From: Saprospiraceae bacterium | GTDB taxonomy: Bacteria; Bacteroidota; Bacteroidia; Chitinophagales; Saprospiraceae | Reading direction: 5' to 3' | NCBI GenBank assembly: GCA_016712145.1 | Contig: JADJRO010000001.1 | Span: forward strand, 2,170,501-2,234,500 | DNA: 64,000 bases | Part shown: in pieces, positions 37,676-47,194 of the stretch | How positions within the stretch are numbered: position 1 is the stretch's first letter | Layout of the letters: the number at the start of each line of letters is the position of its first letter | The notes under the pieces: generated by a model | The model's database searches: none | The model's input: only the letters and a program-made list of their open reading frames with translations | Told to the model about the DNA's origin: nothing | Translations under genes and position numbers: made by a program

Positions 37676-40129
37676 ATGAATTATCGGGTCAGTCAACTTG
37701 CTGAAATTTTAAATGTAAAAGATTACAATCGTGCTTTATCCGATGTTAAAATTTTACATGCTGAAACAGATAGCCGTTATATCATGCATCCTGAATCATC
37801 TGCTTTCTTTGCACTGCAAGGAATTCAGAAAGACGGTCATGCATTTATAAACGAAAGTATTGAAAAAGGAATTCGGGTATTTATTGTAAGTAATTATGAT
37901 CCTGTATTCGATGATAGACTTTGTTTTTTAAAAGTAGCGAATGTATTGCATGCGCTTCAAAAACTTGCCAGTTATCACCGTTCAAAATTTTTAATACCCG
38001 TCATTGGGGTAACTGGCAGCAATGGGAAAACAATTGTAAAAGAATGGTTAGCCAGTTTATTGCAACCTAAATTTCAAATTTGTAAAAATCCTAAGTCTTA
38101 TAATTCGCAACTAGGTGTTGCATTATCTGTTTTAGAATTAAACGAAGAACATGAATTAGCAATTTTTGAAGCTGGGATATCCACTGTTGGAGAAATGGAT
38201 ACTTTGCGTGAAATGATTCAACCCACTTTGGGCATACTTACCAATATTGGTGATGCACATCAAGCCGGATTTTCAGGGATCGATGAAAAAACGAGAGAAA
38301 AATTAAAACTATTTGAAGGTGTTCAAAAATTAATTTATTGCAAAGATTATGAAAGCATAGACCATCATCGTAAAAACCATTTAAATAATTTATGTTGGTC
38401 TCAAAAGCTTCAGGCTACGGTTCAAATTCAAAGAATAAAAAAAACAAATACCGGAGTTCAAATTGATTTATCGTATAATCAAAAAACCTATTCGTTTTCT
38501 TTAGCCTTTAGAGATGAAGCCTCCCTTGAAAATAGCATGCATGTTTTGATCCTGTGTATTGATTTAGGTTTAACTGAAATTGAAATTCAATCCGGACTTG
38601 ATCATTTGCATAATTTGAGTATGCGATTGGAACAAAAAGAAGGAATTAATGGATGCATATTAATAAATGACAGTTACAGTTTGGATTTAAAGTCACTTCA
38701 ATTAGCATTGCAATTTGTAGATCAACAAAATCAACAATTGGCCAGGACCTTGGTTCTTACAGATTTTGCTGAGCAAAAAAATCCAGCGGAGCTTTGGAGT
38801 TCTGTTGCCTACCTTTTAGAAAAATACAAAATACAAAAATTAATTGGAGTAGGTCATGCCATTCGAAGTATTCAAAAATACCTTTCTAAAGATATTAAAT
38901 CCTATTTTGTCAATACAACGGAAGCGCTGTTAGAAAATTCAAATTTATTTAAACTGCACCAAGAACTCATCTTAATAAAAGGAGCACGAATTTTTAAATT
39001 AGAAGAATTTTTTCAACAACTCAGTTTATCGAAACATGACACCATTTTGGAAATTGATTTAAAATCAGTAACCCATAATTTGCATGTATATAAATCTAAA
39101 CTTAAACCGGAAACAAAAATAATGGCCGTTGTAAAAGCTGCTGCATACGGAAGCGGTCATTATGAAATTGCACGCTTATTGGAGCATAAAAAGATAGATT
39201 ACCTGGCTGTTGCATATCCTGATGAAGGCATGCTTTTACGCCAAAAAGGCATTCAATTACCCATTTTGGTAATGAATACAGGTACCAGTGATTTTAATAG
39301 TTTATTTGATTTTAGATTGGAGCCGGAAATTTTTTCAATAAATCAATTGCAAAGACTAATCCAGGAAGTTGGTAGAGCTACCCCTATAAAAATTCACCTC
39401 AAACTTGATACTGGAATGCACCGTTTAGGTTTTTTAAAACCGGATATAGAGGATTTGTGTAGTATAATAAATCAAAATAAACAAATTCAGGTTGTCAGTA
39501 TTTTTTCGCATTTGTCAGCCAGCGACCAGTTTTCTTTTGATGATTTTACAAGAGAACAAAGTCACCTATTTCAAGAAATGGCAAATTGTATAATTGATAC
39601 GCTTGGATACAAACCTTTGTTGCATTTATTGAACAGTGGCGGTATCGCAAGACATCCCGATTTGCAATTTGACATGGTCCGATTGGGTATTGGACTTTAC
39701 GGAATCGATAATGATCCAGAATTGGCTAAAAAGCTTGAAAAGGTTCATACCCTCAAAACCCGGGTAAGCCAAATAAAATCGTACACGCAGGGAGAAACGG
39801 TCAGTTACAACCGCTCAGGGAAAATTATAAATCCCAGTAAAATTGGGGTCCTTTCCATTGGTTATGCCGATGGTTTGCCGAGAATTGCAGGGAGCCGGGC
39901 TTATCGACTTTACTGTGGAAGGATTGCAGTTCCTTTAATTGGTGTTGTTTGTATGGATATGTGTATGGTTGATTTAAGTGCTGTAAACCAGACCTATGAT
40001 GGGATGGAAATTGAAATTTTTGGTAAAACCAATCCCATTGAAGAGCTTGCGAGAATTTCCGATACCATTCCCTATGAGATCTTATGTGGCATTTCTACCC
40101 GTGTAAAACGGGTATTTTTGCAGGATTGA
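37676..40129 (+). CDS. murF-alr: MurF-alanine racemase fusion
   Basis: 817 residues in two domains, a fusion usual in Bacteroidota. Residues 1 to about 430 are MurF-like (UDP-MurNAc-tripeptide:D-Ala-D-Ala ligase), with the ATP loop GVTGSNGKTIVKEWL, NPKSYNSQLGV and EAGISTVGEMD. Residues about 450-817 are alanine racemase with the PLP lysine in AVVKAAAYGSGH (K487), LDTGMHRLGF, the catalytic-Tyr region GETVSYNRSG and the C-terminal ISTRVKRVF. The fusion couples D-Ala production to its use in peptidoglycan precursor assembly. MurF's nucleotide loop has the non-standard GKTI where GKTT is usual. The gene ends with TGA at the edge of a short-repeat spacer. Confidence 0.95.
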   Translation: MNYRVSQLAEILNVKDYNRALSDVKILHAETDSRYIMHPESSAFFALQGIQKDGHAFINESIEKGIRVFIVSNYDPVFDDRLCFLKVANVLHALQKLASYHRSKFLIPVIGVTGSNGKTIVKEWLASLLQPKFQICKNPKSYNSQLGVALSVLELNEEHELAIFEAGISTVGEMDTLREMIQPTLGILTNIGDAHQAGFSGIDEKTREKLKLFEGVQKLIYCKDYESIDHHRKNHLNNLCWSQKLQATVQIQRIKKTNTGVQIDLSYNQKTYSFSLAFRDEASLENSMHVLILCIDLGLTEIEIQSGLDHLHNLSMRLEQKEGINGCILINDSYSLDLKSLQLALQFVDQQNQQLARTLVLTDFAEQKNPAELWSSVAYLLEKYKIQKLIGVGHAIRSIQKYLSKDIKSYFVNTTEALLENSNLFKLHQELILIKGARIFKLEEFFQQLSLSKHDTILEIDLKSVTHNLHVYKSKLKPETKIMAVVKAAAYGSGHYEIARLLEHKKIDYLAVAYPDEGMLLRQKGIQLPILVMNTGTSDFNSLFDFRLEPEIFSINQLQRLIQEVGRATPIKIHLKLDTGMHRLGFLKPDIEDLCSIINQNKQIQVVSIFSHLSASDQFSFDDFTREQSHLFQEMANCIIDTLGYKPLLHLLNSGGIARHPDLQFDMVRLGIGLYGIDNDPELAKKLEKVHTLKTRVSQIKSYTQGETVSYNRSGKIINPSKIGVLSIGYADGLPRIAGSRAYRLYCGRIAVPLIGVVCMDMCMVDLSAVNQTYDGMEIEIFGKTNPIEELARISDTIPYEILCGISTRVKRVFLQD

Positions 40130-40136
40130 GTAGGGG

Positions 40137-40300
40137 AATGGCGAAGAGGACAAGAGGACAAGAGGAAAAGAGGAGAAGAGGAAAAGAAGACTGAAAGGCT
40201 GATTGGCTGCATGGTTGAGAGGCTGAAGTTTGGAGGCTAGAGGTTAAAGGATCCTTAAGCCTATTAGCTTATTAGCTTAAAAGCTTATCAGCTTTTTTGA
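40137..40300. repeat. Short tandem repeats (8-bp units) after murF-alr
   Basis: The 304-base spacer before the foldase operon begins with about six units of the type GAGGACAA/GAGGAAAA, passes through GGCTGA- and GGCTAGAGG-type units like those at 2.7 kb, and ends with ATTAGCTT, ATTAGCTT, AAAAGCTT, ATCAGCTT and a T run. The last part can fold on itself and may act as a terminator for murF-alr. The rest of the spacer (40301-40433) holds a candidate promoter only. Confidence 0.75.
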
Positions 40301-40404
40301 CTTCTGACTATTGACTTCCCGGTTTTTAGCAATTATACCTTTAATATTACGTTAATACGGCATTTCAGCACCCAATAAAATAAACTATAAACGTATCTAC
40401 TGCT

Positions 40405-40412
40405 TAATTTTG
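40405..40412 (+). promoter_or_regulatory. Candidate -7 element of the foldase operon
   Basis: TAATTTTG matches the Bacteroidota consensus TAnnTTTG and ends 21 bases before the ATG at 40434. It overlaps the upstream TTG codon at 40410, which argues against that longer start. No clear -33 TTTG partner was found. Confidence 0.45.
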
Positions 40413-40433
40413 ACCGTTTTTAAACTAAAAAAT

Positions 40434-42395
40434 ATGAGATTTATAAGCTACCTGTTTTTATTGTTAATTCCAGTGATTGGCCAATCACAAGATAAAGATC
40501 CTGTTCTGTTTACTGTTTCAGGTAAAGAGGTTCGGGTTTCTGAATTTGAGTATATCTATAGTAAGAATAACCAAAAAGAAGCTGATTTTAGTAGGAAATC
40601 CCTTTTGGATTATTTAAACCTGTACACTAAATTTAAATTAAAGGTTCAGGCAGCCCGGGATATGGGTGTTGATACCATTCCAGCCCTTATTAAGGAATTA
40701 GAAGTTTACCGCCAACAACTGACAACCAATTATCTGAATGATCGGGAAGTTACGGACAGACTAGCCAGAGAAGTGTATGAACGTCAAAAAAAGGATGTTT
40801 TGATCAATCATATTTTATTTAGCTTAAGTCCAAATGCAACGGGAGCGGATACGATGAAGTCTTATGAATTAGCAGCAAATGCAATTAAGACCTTAAAAAA
40901 TGGTGTTCGGTGGGAAGATGCTTGTAAAGTTTCTAATGATATGAATTCTGCACAAAAAGGCGGTCGCCTCGGATGGTTTTCCTCTATGTTTCCAGACGGA
41001 TTTTATGATCTTGAAAATGCAGCCTATTCCTTAAAGCCTGGTCAAGTTTACCCGAGCCCAATTAGAACAAAACTTGGGTTTCATGTGCTCCGTTTGGAAT
41101 CAGAACGTCCTGCCTATCGAAGAATGGAAGCCGCACATATCCTTATTAAAAAATCTTCACGCTACAATGCTGATTTAGTTGCTCAATCAAAAGCAGACAG
41201 CCTTTATAAAAAAATAAAAGAAGGACAGAGTTTTGAAGAACTGGCCAGAACCCTAAGCGATGATAAAACTACAGCTCCACAAGGTGGCAACATAGGTTAC
41301 TTTGGAATTAATCAATTTGAACCTGCTTTTGAAGAAGCTGCATTTAAACTAGCGAAAGATGGGGACGTCAGCCTGCCAGTAGAATCCAGCATTGGTTGGC
41401 ATATTATTAAAAGATTGCATAAAGATGAGGAGATTCCTTATGAACGAGCTAAACGTAAAATTCAGGCTGACATTCAAAGAGATCAACGATTTGCTATTGC
41501 ACAAGCTACATTAATTGAAAAAATAAAAACAGAATCCGGATACAAGGAAAATAAAGAAGCATTGATGCGATTTACCAATGCAATGGATACAAACTTTTTT
41601 ACTTATAAATGGAGAATACCAGACAGTTTGGTGGATGAAAAATTATTCTCATTGGGTAATCAAAACTTCGGAACGCGTGATTTTGCTGAATATGTAAAAA
41701 CAAATACCCGTCAACGTTTACAAGGAGGTGACCAAAAAGATGTTTCAACTACATTAAAAAATATGTTGAAAGAATATGCTTCTCAAAAATGTCTTCAATT
41801 TGAAGAAGGAAAATTGGAAGATAAATATCCAGACTTTAAAGCCCTTATGAGAGAATACCGTGAAGGCATATTATTATTTGAAGCTACAAAAAATGTTGTA
41901 TGGGATCGCGCTTCAGAAGATACCACAGGCTTGAAATTGTATTATGAAAAAAACAAACAAAACTATAAATGGGATGAACGGGCTGTGATTCATGCAATCA
42001 GTATCGATACAACCAATAAAAAACTTGCAGACGAAATTTATAAGTTTGCTAAAAAGAATTCAATCAATAAGGTCTTAGCTAAATTTGATGTAGAGAAAAG
42101 GTATATTTCTTTTCAAAAATTGATTGCCGAGAAAAAATCACCTGATAGTTATAAAGGAATCGGCTTTACTCAAGGCAGTATGACTGAATTAAGCCTTGAT
42201 TCAGATTTAACCAGTTATTCATTCCGTAAAGTTGAAGAAAATTTACCTGCTGGTATTAAAACTTTGGATGAAGCACGTGGATACATTATTGCAGATTATC
42301 AAGATCATCTTGAAATGCTTTGGGTTGAAGAATTGAAAAGCAAATATCCCGTAAAAGTTAACGAAACTGTTTTCAACAGTTTGGTAAAAAATTAA
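40434..42395 (+). CDS. Periplasmic peptidyl-prolyl isomerase with two PpiC domains
   Basis: 653 residues with signal peptide (MRFISYLFLLLIPVIGQS). An N-terminal SurA-like helical part (LLDYLNLYTKFKLKVQAARD) is followed by two parvulin domains: VLINHILFSLSP to GFHVLRLES (about 125-225), and MEAAHILIKKSS to SIGWHIIKRLHKDEE (about 230-335). The C-terminal half is helical with a long linker. It is the first of three foldase-type genes in a row and should help outer-membrane proteins fold. Length and architecture match the Bacteroidota PpiD/SurA-like group, not E. coli SurA itself. Confidence 0.88.
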   Translation: MRFISYLFLLLIPVIGQSQDKDPVLFTVSGKEVRVSEFEYIYSKNNQKEADFSRKSLLDYLNLYTKFKLKVQAARDMGVDTIPALIKELEVYRQQLTTNYLNDREVTDRLAREVYERQKKDVLINHILFSLSPNATGADTMKSYELAANAIKTLKNGVRWEDACKVSNDMNSAQKGGRLGWFSSMFPDGFYDLENAAYSLKPGQVYPSPIRTKLGFHVLRLESERPAYRRMEAAHILIKKSSRYNADLVAQSKADSLYKKIKEGQSFEELARTLSDDKTTAPQGGNIGYFGINQFEPAFEEAAFKLAKDGDVSLPVESSIGWHIIKRLHKDEEIPYERAKRKIQADIQRDQRFAIAQATLIEKIKTESGYKENKEALMRFTNAMDTNFFTYKWRIPDSLVDEKLFSLGNQNFGTRDFAEYVKTNTRQRLQGGDQKDVSTTLKNMLKEYASQKCLQFEEGKLEDKYPDFKALMREYREGILLFEATKNVVWDRASEDTTGLKLYYEKNKQNYKWDERAVIHAISIDTTNKKLADEIYKFAKKNSINKVLAKFDVEKRYISFQKLIAEKKSPDSYKGIGFTQGSMTELSLDSDLTSYSFRKVEENLPAGIKTLDEARGYIIADYQDHLEMLWVEELKSKYPVKVNETVFNSLVKN

Positions 42396-42402
42396 TGATT
42401 GC

Positions 42403-43275
42403 ATGGATGAACGCTGGTTTTTTTTAAAGTTCCTTTCATTTATAGCTATCATAAGCTTGATAGGGGCTTGTAAAAAATCAGCAGACCCAACCGATGATGA
42501 TGCGAATCCTGTAATGATTCGTTATAATGATCATGAATTAACACGTTCTGAATTAAGCGAACAGGCACAACAGACTTTTTCACCAAAAGACAGCATTCAG
42601 CTTGTAAATAATTTTATAGAGAAATGGCTTAAAGATCAAATCATGGTCAAAGAAGCCCGAAAACAGCTTACGAATCAGGATGAAATCAATCAATTGACTG
42701 AAAAGTTTAGAGACGAATTACTTCAATTGAAGTTTGAAGAAAAAATCCTCCGTGAAAAATTAGATACAACCATTTCAGAACAGGAATTATTAGAATATTA
42801 TCGGAGCAATAAAGCTAAATATAAATTAGAAAGTACGATTTTCAGGTTTGTACTCTTAAAAATAAATAAACCGGTTGCAGAATCTAAAACGCTGGAGAAT
42901 TTATGGAAAAATATCAACCAGGTAAATTTGCAACTGTTGAATCTATATTGCCAGAATAATGCTGACATCTGTTATTTAAATCCTCAGAAATGGTATAAGT
43001 GGGATGAAGTAAAACAACATTTGCCTTCAAAATTTATATCTGAAAATACCATTCAATCAGGCATCACACGTGATTTTGCAGATTTTAATCATAGCTACCG
43101 GGTTCGATTTTATGAAGTGGTCAGACCGAATCAAGAACCGCCCCTATCCTTTTTTAAGGATCAGGCAACGCAAGCCATTTTTCATCAGCGAAAAATTAAA
43201 TTGCTGGAGAAAATAAAAAATGAGCTTTATGAATCCGAATTAAAAAACAAACACATCCAGTTTCTCAACAAATAA
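42403..43275 (+). CDS. SurA-N-like lipoprotein without PPIase domain
   Basis: 290 residues with a lipoprotein signal (FLSFIAIISLIGACKKS, lipid Cys about residue 23). The helical N-terminal chaperone pattern of SurA/PpiD is visible (MIRYNDHELTRSELSEQAQQ, NFIEKWLKDQIMVKEARKQL), but no parvulin motif follows. It is therefore probably a chaperone-only member of the set, held at a membrane. It starts 7 bases after the first foldase gene and ends 2 bases before the third, so the three are one operon. The precise role is inferred from context. Confidence 0.75.
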   Translation: MDERWFFLKFLSFIAIISLIGACKKSADPTDDDANPVMIRYNDHELTRSELSEQAQQTFSPKDSIQLVNNFIEKWLKDQIMVKEARKQLTNQDEINQLTEKFRDELLQLKFEEKILREKLDTTISEQELLEYYRSNKAKYKLESTIFRFVLLKINKPVAESKTLENLWKNINQVNLQLLNLYCQNNADICYLNPQKWYKWDEVKQHLPSKFISENTIQSGITRDFADFNHSYRVRFYEVVRPNQEPPLSFFKDQATQAIFHQRKIKLLEKIKNELYESELKNKHIQFLNK

Positions 43276-43277
43276 GT

Positions 43278-44636
43278 ATGAAGGTATCAAAATTCATTTT
43301 TTTATTCCTATTGGTTTTCCAGTTTAGTTTTAATCTATACGCACAATCCAAAACAATTGATAAAATAATAGCTAAGGTTGGTGGTGAAATTATTTTATAT
43401 TCTGATTGGCAAGAACAAATCAGCTTTATGAAAAATAAACAAGGGGCTTCATTGGATGATCCCTCCTGTTCCATTTTGGAAAATTTATTGATTCAAAAAT
43501 TTATGATCAACCGAGCCAAAGTGGATAGTATTGAAATTAAAGATGAAGAGATTGAGCAACAATTAAATGCGAGATTGGAACAGATTTTAGCTTATTTTAA
43601 TAACGACTTCCAGAAATTTGAAGAATACTATGGTCAAAGTGTTGCTGATACAAGAGAACGATTTAAAGAAGATTTGAAAAATCAATTGCTTGCAGAACGT
43701 CTTCAGAATAAAATTATCGGAGAGATTCGCGTAACCCCTGAAGAAACGCAAGCTTTTTTTGATAGAATTCCAAAAGATAGCATCCCCTATTTTAATTCCG
43801 AAGTTGAGATTTCTGAAATTGTATATAAACCAAAAATTAATGCCGCTCAGAAAAAAGCTGCTAAAGAAAAGCTAGAGAAAATTTTAATGCGGATCCGGAA
43901 TGGTGAAGATTTCGGTAAAATTGCCAGTTTAGTATCAGACGATGTGGGTTCTGCTAAAAATGGAGGTGCTTTGGGTTGGATGAAAAGAGGAAGTCTGGTG
44001 CCTGAATTTGAAGCAGTGGCTTATAACCTTGAGAAAGATTCGATTTCAGGAATTGTAGAATCAGAATACGGATTACACATCATTCAATTGTTGGAACGCC
44101 GCGGAAATTCCATTTTAAGCAGGCATATTTTAATTAAGCCCAAAGTTGAAACTGAAGATTTAAAATTAGCGGAACACTACTTAGACTCTATCCGAAATCT
44201 AATTATAAAAGACAGCATCCCATTTGAAACAGCAGTGCGCTATTTTTCAGATAAGAAAGCAGAATCTTTTAACAATGGCGGTCAATTATTAAATCCAAAA
44301 ACGGGAACCGCAACTTTTGAAACGGGTGATTTAGATCCCGATGTATTTTTTGCAATTGATGGCTTGAAAGTTTTAGATATATCAAAACCCTTTGTTTCCA
44401 CAGATCTTGATGGCTCAAAATCATACCGGATTGTAAAACTGCTCTCTAAAACAGCACCACATAAAGCAAACTTAAAACAAGATTATGCTAAGATTCAATC
44501 CGCTGCAAAAGATTTTAAAAAGAATATGAAGTTTCAAGAGTGGTTGGGCAACAATGTCCCAAAAGCATATATTGAAATTGACCCGAGTATTAAAGCCCTT
44601 TGCCCAGAGGTTGGCAGTTGGATCCTTTCAGAATAA
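43278..44636 (+). CDS. surA: SurA-type periplasmic chaperone/PPIase
   Basis: 452 residues with signal peptide (MKVSKFIFLFLLVFQFSFNL to YAQ). The SurA N-domain starts IDKIIAKVGGEIILYSDWQE. A first parvulin domain (about 170-275; AKNGGALGWMKRGSLVPEFE, ESEYGLHIIQLLERRG) is canonical. A second (ILSRHILIKPKVETEDLKLA onward) is more diverged. It escorts outer-membrane beta-barrel proteins through the periplasm. It is the third gene of the foldase operon. A hairpin without a T run follows at about 44651-44680. Confidence 0.88.
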   Translation: MKVSKFIFLFLLVFQFSFNLYAQSKTIDKIIAKVGGEIILYSDWQEQISFMKNKQGASLDDPSCSILENLLIQKFMINRAKVDSIEIKDEEIEQQLNARLEQILAYFNNDFQKFEEYYGQSVADTRERFKEDLKNQLLAERLQNKIIGEIRVTPEETQAFFDRIPKDSIPYFNSEVEISEIVYKPKINAAQKKAAKEKLEKILMRIRNGEDFGKIASLVSDDVGSAKNGGALGWMKRGSLVPEFEAVAYNLEKDSISGIVESEYGLHIIQLLERRGNSILSRHILIKPKVETEDLKLAEHYLDSIRNLIIKDSIPFETAVRYFSDKKAESFNNGGQLLNPKTGTATFETGDLDPDVFFAIDGLKVLDISKPFVSTDLDGSKSYRIVKLLSKTAPHKANLKQDYAKIQSAAKDFKKNMKFQEWLGNNVPKAYIEIDPSIKALCPEVGSWILSE

Positions 44637-44699
44637 ATTAGTTGATTTATAAAGCCAAGGAATATTAGCCTTAGGGGCTTCTAACAAATTGCTTTGGAT

Positions 44700-44743
44700 A
44701 AAAAAAAAAGAGATCGGTTTATACCCCCCAGCAAACCGATCTC
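44700..44743 (-). terminator. Minus-strand terminator with no minus-strand gene
   Basis: An 11-bp perfect stem (GAGATCGGTTT with AAACCGATCTC) and a 12-base loop is followed, on the minus strand, by ten T. The genes on both sides are on the plus strand, so the terminator needs a different transcript, probably a small RNA. Confidence 0.8.
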
Positions 44744-44800
44744 AAAAATTGTCTCGTATCCAATTCTTTGGGTACGCGTCCGGTTTTCAAGCGGACATCT
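44700..44800 (-). ncRNA. Candidate small RNA with three consecutive hairpins
   Basis: In the 604-base gap between surA and htpG the minus strand shows three hairpins in a row: GTCCG/CGGAC at 44778-44796, GTA-CCAA/TTGG-TAC at 44756-44775, and the terminator at 44700-44743. The compact order, the strong T tract and the lack of a protein gene on that strand fit a small RNA of about 100-150 bases. No good -7 or -33 element was found upstream (TAAAATTG near 44823 is one mismatch from consensus). The first hairpin resembles a tRNA anticodon arm, but no complete tRNA folds. Confidence 0.35.
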
Positions 44801-45194
44801 AGTATTATGCAGAAATCTTGCCAATTTTAGTAGAAATCAAGTTTTTTTTACATATTTACCCATTCTAATAAATTTACAGCATTTAAATCATTGATTATCA
44901 GTTTATTATTATTTCTAAAAAACTCGTATTTTAAGTTCTTTGATTATGTAATTGCATTTCAAATTGTTTAATGTGAGGGATTAAATGTTTAGAAAAGGAC
45001 TGATTTGAACTGCATTTGAAATTGTTCCGCATTCCAGAAAGGAGTGCCAAAACACGACTTTAGCAGATCAGAAAATGATTCATTTAATTTATAGAATTAG
45101 AATTCATGTCTGATTCCCTTTATATAAGGTGGGGCCTTTCCCTAAATGTCAGAAACTGCTCACAATTTGAGTCAATTTGACAGTTTTTATAGGA

Positions 45195-45209
45195 TGGCAC
45201 AGGCTTTGA
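45195..45209 (+). promoter_or_regulatory. Possible sigma-54-type promoter of htpG
   Basis: TGGCACAGGCTTTGAC lies 31 bases before the htpG ATG. TGGCAC fits the -24 box exactly. The -12 box reads TTTGA with GG-N10-GA where GG-N10-GC is required, so one key base is off. The rest of the gap 44801-45194 shows no gene or clear signal. Confidence 0.3.
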
Positions 45210-45240
45210 CTAGCTCAGTTATAACTAAAAACCTAATATC

Positions 45241-47103
45241 ATGCAATCCGGTAGAATTTCAGTCCAAACGGAGAATATATTCCCCATAATTAAGAAGTTT
45301 CTTTATTCTGAACAGGAGATTTTTCTCAGGGAGTTAATTTCCAATGCGGTTGACGCAACAACGAAACTAAAAGTTCTTTCTTCAAAAGGAGAAGCAAAAG
45401 GAGCTTTGGGCGAATTAACAATTGAAGTCGTTATCGATAAAGAAGCCGGCACGCTAACCATCCGGGATAAAGGAATTGGCATGAATGAAGAAGAAGTTCA
45501 AAAATACCTGAACCAGTTGGCTTTTTCTTCTGCTGAAGAATTTATCAGCAAATATCAAGGGGAGGCCTCTATTATTGGGCACTTCGGATTGGGTTTCTAT
45601 TCAGCATTCATGGTTTCAGATCGAGTTGAAGTTGTAACAAAATCATATCGTGAAAATTCCGTTCCGGTAAAATGGACTTGCAATGGCGATACCGAATTTA
45701 CTATTGAAAACACCGATAAAGCTGCGCGCGGAACTGATATTATACTGCATCTTTCAGCAGACTGTAAAGACTATTTAGAGCATACTAAAATTGAAAGCCT
45801 GCTCGAAAAATTTTGCAAATTTTTACCGATCCCCATTCAGTTTGGAACAAAAAAGGAAACCATTAAAGAAGGTGAAACTGAAAAAGAGATTGAAACAGCT
45901 CATATTATCAACAACACCGATCCCCTTTGGAAAAAGACCCCGGTTGATTTAACAGATGAAGACTACAAATCCTTCTACAGTGAACTATATCCTTATGCAG
46001 AAGAACCTTTGTTCTGGATTCATTTGAATATTGATTTTCCTTTTAATTTGACAGGTGTACTTTATTTTCCTAAAATCAGACAAAACTTTGAAGTTCAGAA
46101 AAATAAAATTCACCTTTACAGCAATCAGGTTTTTGTAACCGACGATGTAAAAGAAATTGTTCCAGAATTTTTAATGCTTTTACATGGTGTAATTGATTCT
46201 CCGGATATTCCATTGAATGTATCCCGATCGTATTTACAGGCAGATAGCAACGTTCGAAAAATATCAGGTTACATCACCAAAAAGGTTGCGGAAAAATTAA
46301 GTGAACTGTTTAAAAAAGATCGAAAGGACTTTCAAAATAAATGGACAGACATCAGTACATTCGTAAAATACGGATTGGTATCCGATGAAAAATTTGCTGA
46401 AAAAGCCATGTCCTTTACCTTATTGGAAAATTCAGATAAAGACTGTTTCACTATAGAAGAATATAAAGAAAAAATAAAAGATACTCAGAAGGACAAAGAC
46501 AATCGCCTGGTAGCATTATATACGAATGATTTAAAATTACACTATCGAAGTGTTCAAAATGCAAAAGAACACGGTTATGATGTATTGCTATTAAACAATG
46601 TACTGGATAATCACTTCATTCAGCATTTGGAAATGAAAGCTGAAATGACTTTTAAGCGAGTCGATTCAGATACCCTAAACCATTTGATAGATAAAGGAGA
46701 ACAAACAGAATTGGTGTTATCGGAGAGTGAACAAAAAACCATTGAAGAATTATTTAAATCTTTATCGACCAATAAAGCCAGTAAAACTGAAGTCAAATCC
46801 CTTTCCCCGAATGATCCTCCCGTACTCATAGTAAAGCCAGAATTCATGCGACGCATGACAGAAATGCAATACATGATGTCAGCCATGAAAGGAGATTCAG
46901 AAGACAATCCCTTTTTAAATCACTTTGAAAGTGTAATCAATGGAAATCATCCGCTGGTCTCCCAAAAGATTCTTTCAGAAACGGACCCGGAAAAACAAAA
47001 GGAACTTGCCGATTACCTGTTTAAATTAGCTCTCCTCGATCAACATATGTTGCAAGGAGAAGGTCTGCATGATTTCGTTAAGAAAAGTTTGGATCGGGTC
47101 TAG
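45241..47103 (+). CDS. htpG: Molecular chaperone HtpG (Hsp90)
   Basis: 620 residues, the usual bacterial Hsp90 length. The GHKL ATPase domain has the Asn-Ala motif RELISNAVDATTKLK, DKGIGMNEEEV and GHFGLGFYSAFMVSD. The middle domain has LNVSRSYLQADSNVRKISGY (catalytic Arg loop). The C-terminal dimerisation region ends KLALLDQHMLQGEGLHDFVK. It is a cytosolic ATP-dependent chaperone for stress-damaged or regulatory proteins. It is single, with its own long upstream region. Confidence 0.97.
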   Translation: MQSGRISVQTENIFPIIKKFLYSEQEIFLRELISNAVDATTKLKVLSSKGEAKGALGELTIEVVIDKEAGTLTIRDKGIGMNEEEVQKYLNQLAFSSAEEFISKYQGEASIIGHFGLGFYSAFMVSDRVEVVTKSYRENSVPVKWTCNGDTEFTIENTDKAARGTDIILHLSADCKDYLEHTKIESLLEKFCKFLPIPIQFGTKKETIKEGETEKEIETAHIINNTDPLWKKTPVDLTDEDYKSFYSELYPYAEEPLFWIHLNIDFPFNLTGVLYFPKIRQNFEVQKNKIHLYSNQVFVTDDVKEIVPEFLMLLHGVIDSPDIPLNVSRSYLQADSNVRKISGYITKKVAEKLSELFKKDRKDFQNKWTDISTFVKYGLVSDEKFAEKAMSFTLLENSDKDCFTIEEYKEKIKDTQKDKDNRLVALYTNDLKLHYRSVQNAKEHGYDVLLLNNVLDNHFIQHLEMKAEMTFKRVDSDTLNHLIDKGEQTELVLSESEQKTIEELFKSLSTNKASKTEVKSLSPNDPPVLIVKPEFMRRMTEMQYMMSAMKGDSEDNPFLNHFESVINGNHPLVSQKILSETDPEKQKELADYLFKLALLDQHMLQGEGLHDFVKKSLDRV

Positions 47104-47194
47104 CTAAATTCCATATAAAATTCACAGCTAAATAAATTTCAATATTTATTTGAAATCAGCAAGTTTGATTATTTTTAATCTAAAATAAAAAGCG

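Noticed and set aside
44778..44796. tRNA-Ser-like anticodon arm on the minus strand
   Set aside because: Only one arm with a CTTGAAAA-type loop is present; no acceptor stem, T arm or D arm could be built around it.
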